This document shows positions 9,718-18,770 of a DNA stretch of 64,000 nt, in pieces. Under the pieces are notes generated by a model that saw only the letters and a list, made by a program, of their open reading frames with translations, had not been told where the DNA came from and did not search any database. The stretch spans positions 1,414,352 to 1,478,351 of the forward strand of contig NZ_AP025498.1 of NCBI RefSeq assembly GCF_024347535.1. The letters run 5' to 3'. A program made the translations under genes and the position numbers. Numbering within the stretch: position 1 is the stretch's first letter; every line of letters starts with the position of its first letter. This DNA is from Vibrio kanaloae. GTDB taxonomy: Bacteria; Pseudomonadota; Gammaproteobacteria; Enterobacterales; Vibrionaceae.

Positions 9718-10557
9718 TTACTCCTCTCGAAGCGCCTCAAAACGGTCTAGACCTCGCAACATTTCAAAGTCCGGCTCTTCAGCTAACAGTTCTCTCATTG
9801 AGCCACTAGCTTCAATAGCACGCTCTAAATCATCGATAGACTGAGCTTCAGCTCCTAATCTTGCGTATGAGCAAGCTCGTTGATACAAAGCGTGAGCATT
9901 TTGATCATCGACTTCTAATACACGGTTACATAGGCTCATTGCCCAGTGGTATTCCTGCATATCCATAGCAGCATCGGCTTTAGAGGTTAGCGCTTCTAAA
10001 TCTCCAGGACGAATCTTTAATATTTCATCATAGATTTCAATCTTTTGTTCTGCCGTTTGCGCATTCTGCGCTCTCAACCATAAGTTATGAATCTCATTGA
10101 TAATTTCAATCTCTCGGTTGTTATCCGAGATGATTCTGGTCTTACGCTTAAGATCCCTTTCAAGAACATTGAATTTCTTCTCATAGTCTTGAGCAATAGA
10201 ATTAAGTCGCTGATCAGCCATTTCTTTAGTGGTATGTTTGAGCTCTTTAATTGATTGCCAACCAACCAAGGCAATGAGTGAAGCAACACCAGCAATGATA
10301 TAGAAAAAATACGTCACAGTGACATTCGCATAGTTCAGAGACTTGTCAGCCACAGAAAGCTCACGATCCGTCATTTGAATGGTTAAGCGCCTTTCAAGAT
10401 CTTGCTGTTCCATTCGCAACTGCTTCAACTCGTCTAAGATATAGCGTTCCATCAGCGGTCTATCTAAATACTCTTTTTCTGAGTAGGTAACCTCCTCGCT
10501 TGCAAAGCTCATGGTTGTTACCAGTGAGAACACTGCAATCAATAGGATTCGAAGCAT
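9718..10557 (-). CDS. Exported/membrane TPR protein, function unknown
   Basis: A 279-residue protein that I do not recognise as a named family. Residues 1-20 form a signal peptide (ending SFAS). A charged helical stretch follows, then one membrane segment (about 84-105, VTYFFYIIAGVASLIALVGW). After this comes a long charged region likely to be coiled coil (about 110-165) and tetratricopeptide-like repeats from about 175 (two clear copies: LTSKADAAMDMQEYHWAMSL and ALYQRACSYARLGAEAQS). TPRs usually mediate protein contacts. It stands alone; neighbours give no hint. Confidence 0.65.
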   Translation of the reverse strand: MLRILLIAVFSLVTTMSFASEEVTYSEKEYLDRPLMERYILDELKQLRMEQQDLERRLTIQMTDRELSVADKSLNYANVTVTYFFYIIAGVASLIALVGWQSIKELKHTTKEMADQRLNSIAQDYEKKFNVLERDLKRKTRIISDNNREIEIINEIHNLWLRAQNAQTAEQKIEIYDEILKIRPGDLEALTSKADAAMDMQEYHWAMSLCNRVLEVDDQNAHALYQRACSYARLGAEAQSIDDLERAIEASGSMRELLAEEPDFEMLRGLDRFEALREE

Positions 10558-10657
10558 TTACATATTCCTTATATATTTCATAGTTGTGTCAATGTATCTC
10601 CTAAATGAGAGACAAGCGATAAAGCCGGCAATTTTAAAACTTCAGCGTCATTCGTAA

Positions 10658-10685
10658 AAAACCATAGCATACTCACTATGGTTTT
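10658..10685 (-). terminator. Rho-independent terminator of the HEPN-like operon
   Basis: Ten-base arms AAAACCATAG and CTATGGTTTT enclose an 8-base loop. On the minus strand the stem is followed by a T tract. It ends transcription of the leftward gene at 10709-11143 about 25 bases after its stop. Confidence 0.75.
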
Positions 10686-10708
10686 CTTATTTCTATTTAG
10701 TTATTTAG

Positions 10709-11143
10709 TTATTTAGTTTGAGTATTAAGCATCATTTGCCAGTACTCACATTTAGCTAAGAACTCTTTTAAGTAAAGCTCTGGGTTAGCAAGCTTCTCAC
10801 CGCCTTTCACATCAGCACCAGTCACTCGCCAAAAGTTATGAATCACTAAGTTCCTGTGGTCAATAAATTCGTTGATTTCGCTTTTTTTAATAGGAAGCTG
10901 CGCACCAAACGTTTGTTCATAAAAACTCAGCGACGAGTCTTGTTCACTTGGTTTTTCTCTTAAAAATGTATCCAAGTTCAAGCCTAGTTGCTGCTGCGTT
11001 TCCTTTGGTAGTGCTTTAGCTAATCTAGAAACAACATTGAATAGAGCTAACTCAACTTTTTGCGCTGCTAATAAAGACGCACCTAGAAGCGCATTCTCAC
11101 TGGAAATATGTTGCTCTGTTGGTGATACGGTAGCTATTGTCAC
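10709..11143 (-). CDS. HEPN-like small protein, function unknown
   Basis: A 144-residue, mostly helical, cytosolic protein. I do not know a named family for it. An N-terminal helix (about 15-45) rich in Ala/Leu is followed by a linker and FIDHRNLVIHNFW, where Arg97-Asn98 and His102 form R-N-x-x-x-H. That spacing fits the RxxxxH signature of HEPN domains, many of which are ribonucleases in toxin-antitoxin or abortive-infection systems; others are inactive. The surrounding helices are compatible, but this rests on one motif. It is the second gene of a two-gene leftward unit after the 98-residue protein, 73 bases apart, and ends at a clear terminator. Confidence 0.5.
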   Translation of the reverse strand: MTIATVSPTEQHISSENALLGASLLAAQKVELALFNVVSRLAKALPKETQQQLGLNLDTFLREKPSEQDSSLSFYEQTFGAQLPIKKSEINEFIDHRNLVIHNFWRVTGADVKGGEKLANPELYLKEFLAKCEYWQMMLNTQTK

Positions 11144-11216
11144 TTTATTAACCTCTAATAATCATAACTGGTGTTACTGTACTAAGTTCGATTTACTAAA
11201 CTTAGCGTTGCCTTGC

Positions 11217-11513
11217 TTACGCTATTTTGTTGATCTGAATGGCGTCTTGTAATTGAGTACGTCCAGCATCAATAATGAGGAAGCCGGATGCGTCATCATT
11301 CTTCTCAACTCGTACCTTGCCGTTAAAGCCACTTTGCGACAATTTTTTTGCTAACTGCTCTGGCGCCGTTTCAAAAACAATATCCATGAAAGGTAAAAGC
11401 TCAGCATCAACAAAGCCATACTCGTTAAACCGTTCCATTGCTTGAGATAAATGGTCTGAGTCCGTGAATTCAATAATCTCTACTACTTCTTCCAACAACA
11501 TTTTCGATTCCAT
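11217..11513 (-). CDS. Small acidic protein upstream of the HEPN-like gene, unknown
   Basis: A 98-residue acidic protein with no family I recognise. It opens with an acidic helix (LLEEVVEIIEFTDSDHLSQAMERFNEYG) and ends in a segment likely to form beta strands (NGKVRVEKNDDASGFLIIDAG). An internal Met at position 5 is an alternative start. It precedes the HEPN-like gene on the same strand, so it could be its partner or regulator; that is inference from position only. The 11514-11734 stretch upstream shows no motif that I can name. Confidence 0.5.
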   Translation of the reverse strand: MESKMLLEEVVEIIEFTDSDHLSQAMERFNEYGFVDAELLPFMDIVFETAPEQLAKKLSQSGFNGKVRVEKNDDASGFLIIDAGRTQLQDAIQINKIA

Positions 11514-11734
11514 ATTCGCCAGAAAGTGACTAACACAAGCACATACGTTTTGCTTACAGACATTTTTGTGCTCAAAGACAATCCTTAAGTTATCGCAAAA
11601 TCATAACATATCAACACTCGTAAATATTCTTTATTTACCTCTAAGCTATTGGGAATACTAGAGAACAACAGAAAACTAGCCAGGCGTGATCAAGCCAAGA
11701 TCGTCTGTTTAAGTGCCGCAATCTGCTGGAGATT

Positions 11735-13519
11735 TCAAGCTAGAATAGACTGAGAATCACTCGTTTCAACAATTGACTCTTTCAACAAACCAGCATAAAT
11801 ACCATTCAGAGCAACCAACGATTGATGGTTACCTTGTTCGACAATTTCCCCCTTCTCCAACACCAAAATTGTATCAGAATGACGAACGGTGCTCAGACGG
11901 TGTGCAATCGCAATCACGGTTTTTTCCCTGAAAAGACGCTGCATCGCTTTTTGGATGAGATCCTCGGTGATGGAATCCACCGAACTAGTTGCTTCATCAA
12001 GCATCATCAACTGTCCACCCTGGGCGACCGCTCTTGCGAACGAAATAAGCTGCGTTTGCCCCACAGACAAATTTGTGCCGTTCTTTTCCAAGTGGAAGTC
12101 ATAACCTTGTGGCAATTGTTCAATAAACTTATCGGCGTAAACATAACGCGCTGCCTGCTCAACCTCGGTTTTAGATAGATGCGTTTTACCCAACGCAATA
12201 TTGAACTGAATTGTCTCTTCAAATAAGTGCACGTCTTGCATCATCATTGAGAACAAATGAGCAGAGTCTTCGCTTGAAATCTGCGACAGCTCAATACCAT
12301 TCAATAAAATGCTGCCCTCATAGTTTTGATAAGTTTTAGAAATCAAACGAAGAATCGTAGACTTGCCAGATCCAGTGGAACCGACAAGCGCAATTTGATG
12401 TCTCTTCTCCAATACAAAAGAGACATTTTTCAACACATACGGAGCATCGTCTTTGTAGCGGAAACTCACGTTCTTAAACTCAAGGCTCTCAAACTGCTCT
12501 AGCTGTTTTTCAACCTTTTTTGATGGCAATAAATGATGCTCTTCCTCTTCAGTTGGCTCAACAAACAGCTCTTCTATATGGTCAAACGCCGCGAATGAAC
12601 TCTGAATCGAAGCAATCTGCGAGGTAAAATCACGGATCGGGACAAACACTTTCTCTAACGTGTTGATGAAGGCGATCAACACACCTAAGGTTAGTGCGCC
12701 TTCAATCACTTGCTCAGAGCCATACCAGATCATAATCGCGATGGTGATAGAGGTGATGCCAGAGATAAACGAGAACAAAATCGCATCGTATTTATTGATC
12801 TTCTTCTGCGCTCTTAAAAACTCATCAGTATAGCCTTGGTAGCGCTGTTCGACTTGCTCTTCCGCTCGGTACATCTGAACAGTTTTCATGCCAAACAAGA
12901 CTTCTTGTAAAAAGCCAATACCCCGAGCCAGCGAAGAACGAGTCACCTTATATAAGGCACGAAGTCGGTTTCTCACATACACCGTCAAATACATCACTGG
13001 CGGCATAATGATCAATACAATCATCGTTAACTGCCAATCAATAAAGAACATCATCACCAACAGAGCAATGGTATTGATGCTGTCTTTAACTAGCCCTACA
13101 ACCGACTGAACAAACGTCTCGCCGATGGTTTCCAAGTCACTGGTTAATCGTGAAAGCGTTACGCCAATCGGTGTGTTATCAAAATAGCTGCGCGGCAGTT
13201 TAAGTACGCGAGCAAACAACACTGAGCGCATGTCAGTTATCGTGTATTGCCCTGTTTTACGCAGGTTGTACGAATAGGTGGTATCCACCACATAGCTCGC
13301 CACCAGCACGGTAACAAGATAGAAGACATATTCGAGCAGACCATCCATATCCCCATGACTCAGGTGAACATCGATCACTTGAATGATCAGCCAAGGGAAC
13401 AACAAACTCGTGATGACAGAAAGAGGAAGCATAGCGATGCCCAACATCGCAGAGCCTTTGTATTTCTTAGCAAACTTAAAAAAGTGCTTGAGGTACTTGA
13501 GATCAACACCTTTTAACAT
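11735..13519 (-). CDS. mdlB: ABC exporter half-transporter MdlB-like
   Basis: A 594-residue inner-membrane ABC half-transporter (six-helix membrane domain, then ATPase), the same size as E. coli MdlB. The membrane domain covers about 15-310. The ATPase has Walker A GSTGSGKST, Q-loop MMQDVHLFE, signature LSVGQ instead of LSGGQ, Walker B MMLDEATSSVD with the catalytic Glu intact, and the H-loop in AIAHRLSTV. It overlaps the end of mdlA by 7 bases, indicating translational coupling and a heterodimer. Homologues export drugs or lipophilic compounds; the physiological substrate is unknown. Confidence 0.85.
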   Translation of the reverse strand: MLKGVDLKYLKHFFKFAKKYKGSAMLGIAMLPLSVITSLLFPWLIIQVIDVHLSHGDMDGLLEYVFYLVTVLVASYVVDTTYSYNLRKTGQYTITDMRSVLFARVLKLPRSYFDNTPIGVTLSRLTSDLETIGETFVQSVVGLVKDSINTIALLVMMFFIDWQLTMIVLIIMPPVMYLTVYVRNRLRALYKVTRSSLARGIGFLQEVLFGMKTVQMYRAEEQVEQRYQGYTDEFLRAQKKINKYDAILFSFISGITSITIAIMIWYGSEQVIEGALTLGVLIAFINTLEKVFVPIRDFTSQIASIQSSFAAFDHIEELFVEPTEEEEHHLLPSKKVEKQLEQFESLEFKNVSFRYKDDAPYVLKNVSFVLEKRHQIALVGSTGSGKSTILRLISKTYQNYEGSILLNGIELSQISSEDSAHLFSMMMQDVHLFEETIQFNIALGKTHLSKTEVEQAARYVYADKFIEQLPQGYDFHLEKNGTNLSVGQTQLISFARAVAQGGQLMMLDEATSSVDSITEDLIQKAMQRLFREKTVIAIAHRLSTVRHSDTILVLEKGEIVEQGNHQSLVALNGIYAGLLKESIVETSDSQSILA

Positions 13520-15279
13520 GCTGCTGCCTCCGTTTCATTCTGCTGTAGTTGCCATGTATCGTAATAGTAATCACAGGTTTTCAATAACGTGGCATGGTCG
13601 CCCTTCGCGATCACCTTACCTTCGTTCAACACAATGATTTCATCCATATATTCAAGAGCATTAACACGGTGTGAAACCACAAGTACTGACTGATTTTCCA
13701 ATCGCTTAAACAGGCCTCCCAAAATCTTACGTTCTGTTTCATAGTCGACAGCCGATAGAACGTTATCCATGATGATCAGGTCGGTGGGTTGCAATAAAGC
13801 ACGCGCAATACTTAAGCGCTGCTTCTGGCCGCCTGACAGCATAATGCCTTTCTCACCGACTAAGGTTTGGTCACCATGCTCAAAACGAGTAACGTCACTC
13901 GCCAACTGGCTGAGCTCTAACACTTCATCAACCTGACTCTTTGCCAAGTCAGTATCCAAGCTACCAAAACGAATATTGTCTTCGACGGTTGCGGAAAACA
14001 GGTAAGGATCTTGAGTAACTGTTTTAATATAGCGGCGCAAGTCACGGCGTGAGAAGCTAGTGACATCTCTTTCGCCAAGAAAAACCGAACTTTCTGGTAC
14101 ATCCAAGTGATGGTTCAAGCAGTTCACTAATGTCGTTTTACCCGCTCCGATTCCACCTAGCACACCCACTTTCTTGCCCGCAGGGATATCAAAGCTGATG
14201 TCATCGAGAATCAGACGCTCTTCACCCGAATAGCTGAAGCTGAGATTGCGAACGGAAAACGTTTTTCCCTTTAGCGATTCAACATCTAACTCCGTGAGCT
14301 TATTTTCATCAAGCTCTGGGACTTTGGCATTAAGAATGGTCTGTGCACTTTGAATGCCTACCATGCCACGCTGATAAATGGTCGCGATTCTGCCAAGCTG
14401 CATCAATGGCATAGCGAGCAAAACCGAGTAAGTCAGAAAGGCGGTAATCTCACCGAGAGTTAGCTCTTGTCTCATTAACATGTAGCCACCCAGCCCAAGA
14501 ATGATGATTTTCATCAGGTCATTGGCGTAGTCGAGTACCGGCATGAAGAAGACTTGAATGCGTGTAATTTTGAGGCGGCATTCAAGCAATAACTGGTTAA
14601 GCTTTTCAGTTTCGGCTTTCACCCAAGGTGACATCTGTTGACTTTTAATCAGATCAATTCCAGACAAGTAACTCATCAATTGAGCCGATAGGTTTTGTAA
14701 TCGCTTCATATGTTCTAAATGCAGCGTTTTCATACGCTTGAAGCCGACACGGAAAATCACAAAAGCGATTGAGATAGGAATAATCGAATAAAGCGTAAGT
14801 TCTGGCGATATGCGCCACATGTAAAGAGGCGTCAGCGACAACGCAAGCAACGCATTGAAGAACTGCAAGAAGCCGACACCAAACAGCAGTCGAATGCCAC
14901 TGAGGTCATTGTTGATAATCGAGATCAGTCGACCCGAAGCAAAGCGTTCATGGAAGCTGCTCGGTAAGCGATTCAGCTTTTGTAGAAGTGTACTTTTGAG
15001 CGCTGCTTCTGTAATTCGCCCCGGATTAAGCGCATAGATACGAGACAGAATTCTCACCACCACCATGGCGACAGACATGCCGACTACAATCCAAACATAG
15101 CTTTGCAGTTGCTGATGGCCAGTTGAAGAAGCGTCATCAATTAAATCTATCGCCAATTGGATATAACGAGGGATCTCTACTTGTAACCAGTTAACGAGGA
15201 AAATGAACACGACCGCCATCAAGTAAGAGGTGCGATTCATGCGCAGGTAGTGGGCAATAAACTGTCTTTTATTCTTCAT
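13513..15279 (-). CDS. mdlA: ABC exporter half-transporter MdlA-like
   Basis: A 588-residue ABC half-transporter with an N-terminal six-helix domain (about 15-300) and a C-terminal ATPase. Walker A is GGIGAGKTT, the Q-loop TVTQDPYLF, the signature a canonical LSGGQKQR. Walker B reads LIIMDNVLSAVD, with Asn where the catalytic Glu normally stands. With MdlB having the odd signature and the intact Glu, the pair shows one degenerate and one competent ATP site. It is the first gene of the pair. The 15280-15515 gap upstream must contain the promoter; no operator was recognised. Confidence 0.85.
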   Translation of the reverse strand: MKNKRQFIAHYLRMNRTSYLMAVVFIFLVNWLQVEIPRYIQLAIDLIDDASSTGHQQLQSYVWIVVGMSVAMVVVRILSRIYALNPGRITEAALKSTLLQKLNRLPSSFHERFASGRLISIINNDLSGIRLLFGVGFLQFFNALLALSLTPLYMWRISPELTLYSIIPISIAFVIFRVGFKRMKTLHLEHMKRLQNLSAQLMSYLSGIDLIKSQQMSPWVKAETEKLNQLLLECRLKITRIQVFFMPVLDYANDLMKIIILGLGGYMLMRQELTLGEITAFLTYSVLLAMPLMQLGRIATIYQRGMVGIQSAQTILNAKVPELDENKLTELDVESLKGKTFSVRNLSFSYSGEERLILDDISFDIPAGKKVGVLGGIGAGKTTLVNCLNHHLDVPESSVFLGERDVTSFSRRDLRRYIKTVTQDPYLFSATVEDNIRFGSLDTDLAKSQVDEVLELSQLASDVTRFEHGDQTLVGEKGIMLSGGQKQRLSIARALLQPTDLIIMDNVLSAVDYETERKILGGLFKRLENQSVLVVSHRVNALEYMDEIIVLNEGKVIAKGDHATLLKTCDYYYDTWQLQQNETEAAAC

Positions 15280-15515
15280 AAGGATTCTTTGCTTAAGGCA
15301 GGTTCACAGCGATTGGATATATAACCCAAGCTAAGTTGAACAATCGCGGGGGCAAATATACACCAAAACAATTTAGCTAGTAGCATCAACCACATTGAAC
15401 AACCTATGTACAATGCCAAACTAAATGTTGTGTTTGGCGCTGGGGAAAGCAGACCACTTTCAGGCGGTGCACAATTAACGAGCTTAAAAAAGGAGGTTTA
15501 GAAGTCGAAGACCAT

Positions 15516-16034
15516 TTACAACATTTCTTTAGCGATCAAGTGCAATAAAAATGTCTCACGCTCAATGCTCATGCCCTTTTTAGGGCTCTCGACCATAGTC
15601 TTCTCGTTATGAGCAATCGCATCATGAATGTTAATCCAAACAGGCTTCATCCCGTTTTTCACTTCGTAGTCTTCGTAATCCGTCTCGCCAAGCTCACGAT
15701 CAATCTTGCACGAATAACAATAAGAGATCATATGCATCATATCTGCATCGTCTTTATACCAAGGACGAAATTCTTCAAATATCCCGAACGGTTTAATACT
15801 GTGAATATTCTTAGCACCAGTCTCTTCTTCAAGTTCACGAACCATACCTGCGATCACGTCTTCGCCTTCGTCCAAGCCACCACCAGGAATGGTGTAGTCG
15901 TGGTAACGTTCCGTATAGAGCATCAGAACATCCTCACCATCTAAAACAATTGCACGGGCGGCATTGCGCTTATATACCGTTTTATTATCTAAGTGTTCGA
16001 TATCTGGGTGAATTGTGGTTTTTAGGTGTCTCAT
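15516..16034 (-). CDS. NUDIX hydrolase
   Basis: A 172-residue cytosolic pyrophosphohydrolase. A full Nudix box is visible at about residues 52-74: G-x5-E-x7-R-E-L-E-E-E-T-G, with Arg66, Glu67 and Glu70-71. Family members cleave nucleoside diphosphates linked to another moiety; which one here cannot be told. After the box come KPFGIFEEFRPWYKDDADMMHMISYCYSC and a Lys/Glu-rich C-terminus. It is a single gene; the 16035-16405 region toward the next rightward gene shows only AT-rich promoter-like sequence. Confidence 0.85.
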   Translation of the reverse strand: MRHLKTTIHPDIEHLDNKTVYKRNAARAIVLDGEDVLMLYTERYHDYTIPGGGLDEGEDVIAGMVRELEEETGAKNIHSIKPFGIFEEFRPWYKDDADMMHMISYCYSCKIDRELGETDYEDYEVKNGMKPVWINIHDAIAHNEKTMVESPKKGMSIERETFLLHLIAKEML

Positions 16035-16405
16035 CGTTCTGACTGCTCAACTGAATTTGGGCGGCATCATATCATAACCAAGCGTAGATTAGAGGCTCAG
16101 AATGACCGACAAAACTCGGAAGATATTATTTTTATCGCGGGGGATTCATGGTCGTAAGAGAATAATTCCCATCTTACCAACCTCGAATCATAGGGTGTCT
16201 ATCTTTTAAGGCCCCAACCTAACTGAACTTGATCTCATGCTCAAAAAACAGTTAAAAATGAGGAAATATCAACCTATTTCAATATCTTGACCAAATTAGA
16301 ACAACCTTTTCTTAAATCTAAAATATACTGGTTTTATAGAGCTTCAAATTTAGTTCTGTAGAACTTAACACATTCACTTGTAGAGTTATCACTTAGGAGA
16401 TAAAC

Positions 16406-16660
16406 ATGAAAAAAATTGGTTTGATGGCTGTGTTTGCCCTTGTATTAGGCGGTTGTGCGAATGACTATGCAGAATATAGCGAAGGTCAACGTGTTTCAGT
16501 CGCTAATCCAGCATCGGTTTATTGTGTTCAACAGGACGGCGAATTGGACACGGTAACGGAAAATAATCAACGAACCACTTATTGTGTATTACAAGATGGT
16601 CAGCGTATCGAACAGTGGGAATACTACCGCAATAACCACGATCAAAAAGAAAACAGCTAA
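16406..16660 (+). CDS. DUF333 lipoprotein
   Basis: An 84-residue predicted lipoprotein. The lipobox LGGC puts the modified Cys at residue 17, after a short hydrophobic signal. The mature part matches DUF333: NPASVYCVQQDGELD and then TYCVLQDGQRIEQWEYYR, with two Cys that could pair. DUF333 proteins are sometimes labelled putative hemolysin, with little basis. TTAGGAGATAAAC gives a good ribosome site before the ATG. Its cellular role is not known. Confidence 0.85.
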   Translation: MKKIGLMAVFALVLGGCANDYAEYSEGQRVSVANPASVYCVQQDGELDTVTENNQRTTYCVLQDGQRIEQWEYYRNNHDQKENS

Positions 16661-16757
16661 TCTGTGATGCTGTGATGCTGATAGCTTATGACGTCACATC
16701 GATATAATAAGCATTATTTCTTCACAACTTTCACCCAATAAAATCCCATGATATTAC

Positions 16758-16788
16758 GTAAACTGCCCGCTACTCAGCGGCGGTTTAC
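16758..16788 (+). terminator. Possible terminator hairpin
   Basis: An imperfect inverted repeat, GTAAACTGCCCGCT and AGCGGCGGTTTAC, with a 4-base loop lies about 100 bases after the DUF333 gene. The T tract is weak, so termination is tentative. Between it and the next start there is a second small dyad (AAATATC / GATATTT near 16862-16886). Confidence 0.4.
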
Positions 16789-16901
16789 TTTACCGAAATA
16801 GCAATTGAACAGCGTTTTATTTATGACATAGCCCTGACATTGTGAATGTATCAGGTCGATAAAATATCGATCTGTTACAGATATTTACATGTTAAATTGA
16901 T

Positions 16902-17579
16902 ATGAAAAGCCAACCTAAAAAACAAGAAAAAGCTCATATGTCGTTTGAACTCCCTGAGTTCACGCTCTCACAATCCACCTCACAAGTTATCTATAAACGG
17001 TGTCAAACGGCGTTAGTCGTTTTAGCTATTGGTATTATCGTAAATTTGGCACTTCGAATTGATTTTGTATTGTTCAATGGATCTGTTGGCGAAGTGTCAG
17101 TGACCGAGATGCTGCAGCAGTTACTGCTTATTATTGCGTCTGGATCTTTTGCTTATCTAGCAAGAAAGAAAACCGAAGTTAAGCACGCAGCCCTGCTCAT
17201 CAGCGCGTTTTTCGGTGTGATGTTTATTCGTGAAATGGATTTTTGGTTCGACAAGATCGTACATGGTGCTTGGGTAGTCCCTGCCCTATTGGTTTCTGGC
17301 AGTGCCATTTTCTACGCGATTAAAAATGGTAAACGAACCATTGACCAGCTTGCGCTTATTCTTGCATCTCCGCACATGAACCTTTTGGTTACTGGTGTAA
17401 TGCTGTTATTGGTATTTTCTCGTCTGTTTGGCATGGGCAGTTTTTGGCACAACGTTATGGGGGATAATTACGTGCGCGTGGTTAAAAACATCGCCGAAGA
17501 AGGTACTGAGCTTTTAGCCTATTGTTTGATTGCTTTTGCTAGTCTTAAAACGGTTCTTGGCATCACGAGAAAGAAATAA
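16902..17579 (+). CDS. Integral membrane protein, function unknown
   Basis: A 225-residue protein with about six hydrophobic segments after a polar N-terminus (for example TALVVLAIGIIVNLALRI, LLLIIASGSFAYLA, WVVPALLVSGSAIFYAI and LLVTGVMLLLVF). The charged sequence IREMDFWFDKI lies between two of them, and HNVMGDNYVRVVKNIAEEGTELLAY near the C-terminus contains another charged patch. I do not recognise the family. The start could instead be the ATG at 16938 (MSFELPEF); neither has a strong ribosome site. The stop is 4 bases from the end of the convergent YdcF-like gene. Confidence 0.65.
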   Translation: MKSQPKKQEKAHMSFELPEFTLSQSTSQVIYKRCQTALVVLAIGIIVNLALRIDFVLFNGSVGEVSVTEMLQQLLLIIASGSFAYLARKKTEVKHAALLISAFFGVMFIREMDFWFDKIVHGAWVVPALLVSGSAIFYAIKNGKRTIDQLALILASPHMNLLVTGVMLLLVFSRLFGMGSFWHNVMGDNYVRVVKNIAEEGTELLAYCLIAFASLKTVLGITRKK

Positions 17580-17583
17580 CGGC

Positions 17584-18480
17584 TTATCGCCACCAGCGAT
17601 GTGTGTGGTCAGATTCTGGGTCTAGATATCGGTTCAACAAAGTCAGGTTTGTGTCTAGTAGCGCTAGATACTCCCTGACTTTTTTAATATTTGTACCTGC
17701 TGGAGTATGTTGAATACAGCGTTCCAATACCGGAAGTAAACTGTCTACAATATCAAACAGAGCTGACAGCGTCGCCGAGCCTTTCTTCGTGGAGCTTTTC
17801 GCGACTAGCTCTTTTACAACAACTAAGGCTTCTAAAGAGAGCCTTTCTGGTTCTTGTCTTATTGACTCTAAGTCTCGCTGAAATACCCCCGCGCAGACAC
17901 CTTCAAGATAGACTCGATAAGTCGTCAGTACATCCATCAATAAAAACAAATGCCCCTGAACACTTTGATGAGGGTATGGCACCGCAACATGAGCATCTAG
18001 CCGACGGTCTACTTGAAGTTCGATCCCAAGCGAAGAACACTCCTCAACCAGAACCTTAAGCAAGCCTTGTTCATCCATCAACGCTTGAACTTCGAAAATA
18101 CGCTGTAAGTGGTAGTCATTGGAAACAAACGTCACCTTCACACTTTGCCCACGCGTAAACAGACCGCTTTCAATCATTTCTGAGGCCAAATTCTGAATAT
18201 TCTCAACCGTACTTGTCGATGCCTTCTCCAGTAAAATAGCCCCTAAGGTAAACGGATACTCACGCTGAGCTTCAAGTTTTCGATAATATTGGTACATCAC
18301 ATCCGCTTCTGAGCGGGTTTGGCCTTTGGTCACCCCACCGCAAAATGCAACCGCCAGTTTCTGATTAGATTCGACCGTAAGATAATCAACTAAAGCATCA
18401 ATTCGACTCATTCCTTCATCAGTCAATTTGTTCTCATTAAGTCGCTTACCCAGCACAATAAGGAGGTGATTAATGCTCAT
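17584..18480 (-). CDS. YdcF/SanA-like DUF218 protein
   Basis: A 298-residue cytosolic protein of the ElyC/SanA/YdcF (DUF218) group. The N-terminal Rossmann-like domain opens LLIVLGKRLNENKLTDEGMSRID. It carries AFCGGVTKGQTRSEADVMYQYY, ASTSTVENIQNLASEM and TFVSNDYHLQRIFEVQALM, which match the family core. About 120 C-terminal residues are helical and not part of the usual fold. Members have been tied to envelope functions, but no reaction is settled. AAGGAGGTG lies inside the coding start region and does not decide the start. Confidence 0.75.
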   Translation of the reverse strand: MSINHLLIVLGKRLNENKLTDEGMSRIDALVDYLTVESNQKLAVAFCGGVTKGQTRSEADVMYQYYRKLEAQREYPFTLGAILLEKASTSTVENIQNLASEMIESGLFTRGQSVKVTFVSNDYHLQRIFEVQALMDEQGLLKVLVEECSSLGIELQVDRRLDAHVAVPYPHQSVQGHLFLLMDVLTTYRVYLEGVCAGVFQRDLESIRQEPERLSLEALVVVKELVAKSSTKKGSATLSALFDIVDSLLPVLERCIQHTPAGTNIKKVREYLALLDTNLTLLNRYLDPESDHTHRWWR

Positions 18481-18770
18481 TTTATGTTCAAGTCTCGTTT
18501 TGGTGTTCTGATGGAGTGAATTATGTATACAATACCTGTTAACAAAAGTATTTTTAAGTTCTTACATGTTGCTTACAATAATGCTCACTATTAATAGCAG
18601 TATCATAAATCACACACACAAGAGCCACGTGCCACTGTAAAGCAAAAATAGCACGATCTTGAGTTTCACCACCTATGCTTGTTAGCATTTGTCTCACTCA
18701 AAGAAATAAAGCTAACAAAACAAAATTTAACCAGAGTTCGTTCATCGAACCGTCTTCACAGGAAGTTACT

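Noticed and set aside
18481-18770. Glycine or lysine riboswitch before sdaA
   Set aside because: No characteristic conserved core or strong multi-stem structure could be seen.
18675-18770. N-terminal extension of L-serine dehydratase
   Set aside because: The family start MLSIFDIYKIG with an AGGAAG site lies at 18771; the extension is not family-like.
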